A DNA stretch of 64,000 nucleotides, from contig OZ023265.1 of NCBI GenBank assembly GCA_964006375.1, positions 118,092,858-118,156,857 on the forward strand. Direction: 5' to 3'. The notes beneath the pieces were generated by a model. The model made no database searches, was not told the origin of the DNA, and saw only the letters and a list, made by a program, of their open reading frames with translations. Positions 58,770 through 64,000 of the stretch are shown piece after piece. Source of the stretch: Tillus elongatus. Lineage: Eukaryota > Arthropoda > Insecta > Coleoptera > Cleridae. How positions within the stretch are numbered: position 1 is the stretch's first letter; each line of letters starts with the position of its first letter. A program made the position numbers and the translations under genes.

Positions 58770-59075
58770 AACCGAAAATTCGCTACTAAAACGCACTTAC
58801 TGCGTCCAGTTTTTTTTCTTACAAACGCAACATATTTCGATAAAAAATGCAAGACTGCATTAACGAATTTGTTCTACAAAAATTAGAAAAAAAATTATAC
58901 ACTCCTGGTCCCGTAACTTCCTTGGGGAGTGTGAACAAGAAATTTTTCTTGGGTATTGTGGATCCGGGGGGGGGGGGCTAGGCAGGTTTCTGAAAACAGT
59001 TTTGAAAAACGTTCGGGAACTAATCTGCAAATTTACCGAAAATTCGCTACCAAAACGCACTTACTGCGTCCAGAT
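58770..59075 (-). mobile_element. Two GACGCAGC-family termini in tandem
   Basis: AAATTCGCTACTAAAACGCA (ending 58810) and AAATTCGCTACCAAAACGCA (ending 59072) are terminal blocks in the same orientation 264 bp apart, each followed by TTTTTCTTACAAACGC-like text. The intervening DNA repeats AAAACAGTTTTTTGAAAAGCG / AAAACAGTTTTGAAAAACG, so the unit is duplicated. A poly-G run lies at 58968-58978. Confidence 0.6.
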
Positions 59076-59149
59076 TTTTCTCTTATAAACGCATCATATT
59101 TCGATAACAAATGCAAAAATGCATTAACAAATTTGTTCTACGAAAATGA

Positions 59150-59909
59150 GCTAAAAAAATTATATACCGTTAAACCATAAACTTCACTAAACCTACAAAT
59201 AAATATCCAAAAAAGCATCAACTTAACTAAACTGACAGAGATAAAACTGAAACTAAACCCGGATATGGATTCTAGGGGGCCTAGTTTGCACTCATTTGAA
59301 CAAATCTTTTTAAAATCCGAAAGCCGCGGTCTCCTCATTAACGAATTTTTTCTACGAAAATTAGCTAAAAATTATAGATCGCTCAACGGTAAACTTCACT
59401 AAAACTACTGCCAAAGCATCAGAGAAAGGGTCTATTTGAAATGAATATTCTGTAAATATTTTAGTAAAATGAAGGGCAATGACTGTTGAATCTGAAACTT
59501 AAGGGTTTGCAGATCACTCTTCTTGTAACATTTTCTTTTCACAATCGTTATTTGTTTCACATTCTTTGCCTAAACATTGCCAATTTTGACGTTTAAAATT
59601 GCGAGTTTGACGTTTTGAGGAAAACTCCAAAATTTGTTTCTTTAACTGCCCATAACTTCCTTGTCTTTGAAGCTAGGGACCCAAATTTTGGTACAATTCA
59701 CTATTTATAATACAAACACGCATACCAAATTTGGTTGCCCTTACTTTGTTATTTACGGAGATATGAATTTTTTAGAAAGAAAACACAAAATTTTCCGGGA
59801 AAACCTGGTCCGTTTTTCCTGCCTAACGAACTTAACGAAGCCACTTGCAAAAGGAAGGTACTCACCGGATTTGAACAAGATCGGTCCATAATTTTTTGAG
59901 TTATCGGTT

Positions 59910-60003
<94 letters not shown>

Positions 60004-60045
60004 ACAGATCTTCTCATTAGCGAATTAAAAAAAAAATCGCTAAAA
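59150..60045 (+). mobile_element. GACGCAGC-family element, right two thirds
   Basis: End block AAACCCGGATATGGATTCT with snap-back TTAACGAATTTTTTC...GAAAATTAGC (59338-59368), the GAGAAAGGGTCTATTTGAA block, TTCCGGGAAAACCTGGTCCG, (TA)n at 59912-60001, then straight into a short snap-back (TTAGCGAATT...AATCGCTAA, 60019-60046). The usual ATATGGGTTCTAGG block is missing after the TA tract. Confidence 0.6.
59912..60001. repeat. (TA)n microsatellite
   Basis: About 90 bp of TA in a family copy. Confidence 0.95.
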
Positions 60046-60114
60046 ACGTATACTCAAAAGTTAGCCATGGCCGCAAGTCAGTAAGGCATCCCCCATTCCA
60101 TGAATATATTATTA

Positions 60115-60472
60115 AACAGGGATACCGATCAATACCCGTGTTCGGAATGAAGACGAAAGTTTTTCACATTTTTTTAATTTTTCTCTCTGCTATTTCGCGC
60201 TTTTAGTTCGACAATCAGCGTGAATCATGTCGGGGAACTTTTCAGCGATTTCCTCGGTAACCACGTCTGGCGAACGGCCTGCCCGCTCCTCATCAAAAAC
60301 AGATGTACGACCACGTTTAAATTCGTTGATCCAATATCTCACGGTGGTCATAGATGGTGAAGGGTCCCCATAGACAGCATCAAGCTTCCCTTTTATTTCT
60401 TCGCATGTTTTTCCATCCAAAACGCCAACTTTCTTCAAATACGGGTACTTATTGATCGACCCTCGTATAGCA
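60115..60472 (-). mobile_element. Internally deleted mariner element
   Basis: The minus-strand frame 60438-60190 (82 codons) has the mariner N-terminal helix-turn-helix: SMTTVRYWINEFKRGRTSV, DEERAGRSPDVVTEE and FPDMIHADCR. The catalytic DDD part is missing. The right terminus (minus strand CGAGGGTCGATCAATAAGT, next to TA) and a related inverted text at 60118-60150 (GGGATACCGATCAATACCCG) bracket about 350 bp, so the centre and 3' half were deleted while both ends remained. Could be mobilised only by a related transposase. Confidence 0.75.
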
Positions 60473-60479
60473 TAATGTA

Positions 60480-61280
60480 TCTGGGTGTACCCTGCGTACG
60501 AGAAATGTGGTAGTAATATAATGAATCAAATAGGTTGGTGAGGCAGAGGCAGGCAAGTTAGTTCGATACCTAGTTGTCGTAAATTTCGGAGGTAAAAATA
60601 CATAATGTTGCTTATACATCCAAATGTCAAATGTAATTTCTGAACGTCACAACGTCTGGGTTAGACATATTTCCAAGGTAAAAAAGAACAGAACAAGACT
60701 ATGCTCCAGACTGAAAATTCAGTCTGGAGCATAGCCTTGTTCTGTTCTTTTTTACCTTGGAAATACAAATGTCAGATGACTTACCATTGTCCGTCTTTGT
60801 CTAGGCGGCATAAATGATAACATATTAGACGGTTATCGAATTACTTGTCTGATTGGGTATCAGTGCCCCATTCACAAATAATTCCTGATGCAGCGTTGTG
60901 TGATTTGAAACAGTTTAAATAATAAGAAACTCCCAAAATCACGGCAGAGAAACTCACACCGCCTTTGTATCAATTAACAAACAAGTACATAATCATGAAG
61001 CTAAAAACGTCTTTGATCAATGAATAAGAGACAGTCATCTCCATGTACTAACAATCTCCGATGTTCCTGGTCTATGACAAAACTCGTAGATCGAAATTTT
61101 ACCACCAAATCTTTTCTTCCACGACTCTGAATGATGAAATAACCTTCGCATAATTAAAATATAAAACTTATTTAATTGTCCTTGGCTTTGTTTCTAATTC
61201 CACGTTGCATCTACGGAGAAAGAGACAATCAATTATACCAGCTGTGCAGTCAAAAATGAGAAAAATATTTTTCAGATACC
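60480..61280. other. No gene recognised apart from a palindrome
   Basis: Contains the 96-bp palindrome at 60669-60764, otherwise nothing identified. Confidence 0.5.
60669..60764. repeat. Near-perfect 96-bp palindrome
   Basis: Arms of 47 bp are reverse complements with a single mismatch (T/C at the CATAGTCTTG / CATAGCCTTG position) around an AA centre. The outer ends read ATTTCCAAGG and CCTTGGAAAT. Confidence 0.95.
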
Positions 61281-61284
61281 TTTA

Positions 61285-61472
61285 AAAATCTAGACACCAA
61301 AAAGGTATTAGGACCGGACGAAATTCCGTAATAGGTCTCAAAATATGTGCCCCTGGATCGACTCTAATTTTATGTCGCCTCTTTTCGATATCCGATCGGA
61401 TTGCACTCATCCTTTCTGAATATAAACTAGAGGTCAGCTCGTCCGAAGTGGGCAACTATCGACCATTTTTAA
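61285..61472 (+). mobile_element. LINE reverse transcriptase fragment, cut by a family insertion
   Basis: In frame: LDTKKVLGPDEIP, matching the KAxGPDGIP start of the RT domain, and after a shift SSEVGNYRPF, matching the NYRPIS motif. The text between is of the right length. It breaks off where TTTTAGTGAATTT, the snap-back end of a GACGCAGC copy, begins, and the RT does not resume after it. Confidence 0.6.
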
Positions 61473-61475
61473 TTT

Positions 61476-61840
61476 TAGTGAATTTCATTTGAAAAAGATC
61501 ACCTATGGAGACCTCTGAATTTTTGGAAATCATTTTTAAATGAGCGCGAATCAGAGCCTCTAGGACCCATATCCGATGTAAATTTCAAACCTCTTTGTTA
61601 ACTCAAAAAGTTATGGTCGGATTTAGGTGAAATTCGGTTGGATCTTCCTTTTATTAGCCAGTCCAATCGGACGTTTTTGCAAGGAAAATACGAGTTACCC
61701 TTCGGACAATTCCTGTTTCTCCAAAAATAACAAAGTTATTCTAATGAAATTTGGTACAAACGTTGATTCTATAGAGGCTATCGTAGGTACCAAAGTTACG
61801 TTTCCAGCTTAATGAAAAGTTGAGTTACAGGCAGTTAAAA
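61476..61840 (-). mobile_element. GACGCAGC-family element, truncated
   Basis: Snap-back remains AGTGAATTTCATTTG, then GGAGACCTCTGAATTTTTGG, AATGAGCGCGAATCAGAGCC, GACCCATATCCGATG, AACTCAAAAAGTTATGGTCGG and AACAAAGTTATTCTAATGAA, the usual minus order, without a TA tract. The GACGCAGC end is missing. Confidence 0.6.
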
Positions 61841-61844
61841 AACG

Positions 61845-62575
61845 CCTTTAGGAGGCCAGAAGAGGACAGAATAGTAAAGTTTTTGTGTGATAAACACGAT
61901 TCTTGTAATTTTATAGACAAAAGAAAAACTACTTTGGGTTAAAGGGTCGAAAAGTATCAAAACATTAAAATTTGGTTTTTTACTAAACAAGGGGCGAAAT
62001 TCTAAGGCGTAATATAGTTTAAAGACTGAATACATAGTAAAATTACTTGGAAAGTTATTTTTACAAATGTCAGATCTAATTTTTAAGTGGCAATTTAACA
62101 ACATCTAATATAACTGGTAAATTGAAACAATAAAAGTTTTCGGATTGATTTCCCGAATTTATATCAGTAAGTACGTAGCAAAATAATTAGGGTAAAAAAT
62201 CGTTAGACGCTACTAAACAGAAATTAAAAAAAATCAGTCAAGGCCATACGACCTTTTGTCCACCACCACCACACCAGTAAGTACATATTAAAACTGATTT
62301 TTAAAGAGCTAATTGTTTGCAAAATACTAATTATTGTGATGATTTGAGTCAAAAGTTTTGTTTAGAAGCTTTTATTTGTCTCTCGATAATGTCCTGAATA
62401 ATGTCTAACTTTTAGTTTGCATTTTTAGCAAAATTTTCAAAGAATAAACTATAAGCATGTAAAATTATTTGCATATAATTGTGAGAAATGACAAACACAT
62501 GGTAATTTTAATTTTTAAAATAGTAAGGTATAATCATAGAGCGCAATGAAAGTATATATCTAAAATGCATTACAC
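61845..62575. other. No gene recognised
   Basis: AT-rich; the minus frame 62104-61835 has no domain. A CCACCACCAC patch lies at 62261-62275. Confidence 0.5.
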
Positions 62576-62580
62576 TAGAT

Positions 62581-64000
62581 CAGCGATTCTCAAACTGTGG
62601 GGCGCGACCCCTAGAGGGGGCGTAATAAAACAAAATGGGGGCGCGAGCCTTTTGAGGCAAATATATTCTTAAAAAAAATATTTAATTTACTGAAAGAAAA
62701 GCAATAGAATACACGTATATAAGATTGTATCGGTGCCCACTGCACAATCTATTTCATATGTCTTTAACGTCGGTCTATTTTCGCCACTATAGCCAATCAC
62801 CGACGCTAGGGGGCAGTTTCATCTCACTATCCTGGAAATTTTGCTGAGCCCCTCCTTTGTGTAAAAAGGGTAAGAGTACCCTCGGTTCAGAGGTACACGT
62901 CCATACAACTAAACCACCGACGCTCTTATATGACAATTAACTTATCAATATTAAATTAAAAACAAGATTAATAATTATTAGTGCCTCACTTGGGCCTGTC
63001 TTGCAGAGCGAGGTTTTTCAAAGAAGGTTTAATATTAAAAATTGACAACTCTAACCTCTTTTTCTATATTTATCTGAGAGATATATTTTGTTTCAAAGCA
63101 GCCACCGCAGAAGAGCCGGTTTAGCAAAGATGTTGAAAATGGTGACAGTATACGAATGCCATTGTTTTCAGTGCAGATAACTCATCATTCAACCCTGCCC
63201 AAAATTCAAAGAGTGATTTATTACTAAATTATCTTTTGATTTAACCACTTGCCGTGAAGTTTTTAAAGATTTCTTTTTCAGTAATTGAGAGACCTTCGGG
63301 AGTATTTTGAAATGGGTCCCCTAACCCACCCGTAACTTGCTATCAAATTGAAGTCAGCAAGGAAAAACTTCTTAAAATTCTTTGTCAGCATAGCTAAATG
63401 ATTTTCCATGGTTAAAAAACAACTGCCACATGTTGTTCTCCAGCCTTGTAAGTTTTAACACATTTCCAAATATTTCTAGGTTTTCTGCTTTACATTTCTG
63501 CTCCATAATTCCAGTTTTCTACAAAACGCATTAACTTTATCACTCGTATCCAACATATGTGTTTACTCCTTGGAGTTGAAGATTCAATGTATTTAATTTC
63601 TCGAATATGTCGACCAAGTAGCTTAATGTCATCACCAATAAAATTTATCAAAACTTCTGGGCTTCCGGTCGGTTTTCCTCTTCTAGAAATATGGCGATTT
63701 TATCTCTTACTCCATAAAGACGTTGCCAAAAGGTGTCACGTGATAACCAGATGGTTATTTGTAAAAACATGGGTGCAGAAAATATTCTTAATTTTAGGGG
63801 TCAAATTTTTATATAATTTACTAGGGTTACCACCGTCAGTAGCACAATATTCAGACCAGGATTCATTTCTTTGGAAGCCAGAGCTTCTCTGTAGATCATG
63901 CAATGTGTCAAGGTACACTATGGATATTTTTGTTTCACAAGTACTTGTATACTTTGGAATTTTCCACACATTGTACAAGCACCATCGGTGCATATTGCGA
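62581..64000 (-). pseudogene. hAT transposon with decayed transposase, runs off the window
   Basis: The left terminus CAGCGATTCTCAAACTGTGG followed by GGCGCGACCCC is of the hAT type. On the minus strand inward, broken frames read THMLDTSDKVNAFCRKLELW (about 63565-63505), later MENHLAMLTKNFKKFF, and LIASYGWVRGP, which match the middle-to-C-terminal part of hAT transposases of the ZBED5/SCAND3-like group (from memory). Upstream frames to 64000 carry more of it. Many stops and shifts. A SINE piece is inserted at about 62810-62925. Confidence 0.7.
62810..62925 (-). mobile_element. SINE copy with internal deletion
   Basis: On minus: AGAGCGTCGGTGGTTTAGTTG, CGTGTACCTCTGAACCGAGG, then TACCC..TTTTTACACAAAGG and TTCCAGGATAGTGAGATG. 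The head joins the 3' part directly, so the B box and most of the body have gone. Inserted in the hAT relic. Confidence 0.6.

Overview
The window is AT-rich, intron-containing animal DNA. The mix of LINE relics (CR1/Jockey-like, R1-like), mariner, hAT and piggyBac pieces, tRNA-derived SINEs and hammerhead-ribozyme repeats points to an arthropod, most likely an insect with a repeat-rich genome. I recognise no housekeeping gene. Almost everything is transposon-derived, and most long open frames are (TA)n or (CA)n translated.

The one substantial gene lies on the minus strand between about 12.0 and 4.8 kb. It encodes a Crypton-like tyrosine recombinase with acidic N-terminus, two zinc fingers, a recombinase domain with R, K, R, H and Y at the expected places, and a Trp/Cys C-terminal module. 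Splice signals and phases join a short ATG exon (10737-10658), a main exon (7645-5517) and a last exon (5462-5053). The frame is broken only at two homopolymers (7351-7360 and 5537-5542). One base less at each gives 869 codons including the stop, so the gene may be intact in the organism. Its introns are filled with a dispersed repeat family.

That family, called here the GACGCAGC family, dominates the window (about 20 copies or pieces). One end carries TCGGGACGCAGCAAGTGCG, the middle often holds a (TA)n or (CA)n array, and the other end is a snap-back AGTGAATTTT...AAAATTCACT. The layout resembles non-autonomous Helitron-like (Helentron/HINE) elements, but a TIR MITE is not excluded.

Layout: 1-5 kb repeats; 5-12 kb recombinase gene; 12.4-13.7 kb a 1.2-kb (CA)n array; 13.8-15.7 kb a CR1/Jockey-like LINE; 16.6-17.3 kb a GC-rich 95-bp tandem array; 17.4-24.8 kb LINE relics; 24.8-25.4 kb a transposase relic; 25.9-28.5 kb a family copy holding a nested inverted duplication with SINE heads; 31.7-32.2 kb tandem hammerhead ribozymes, with a third at 41.8 kb; 38.3-39.6 kb a second LINE; 44.6-46.2 kb a long family copy; 46.6-47.0 kb a piggyBac relic; 50.7-52.9 kb a 2.2-kb element with long inverted arms between (TA)n tracts; 53-60 kb more family copies; 60.1-60.5 kb a deleted mariner; 62.6-64 kb a decayed hAT transposon running off the window.

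No set of genes works together here as a pathway. The interest lies in the near-intact recombinase, the ribozyme repeats and the palindromic structures.
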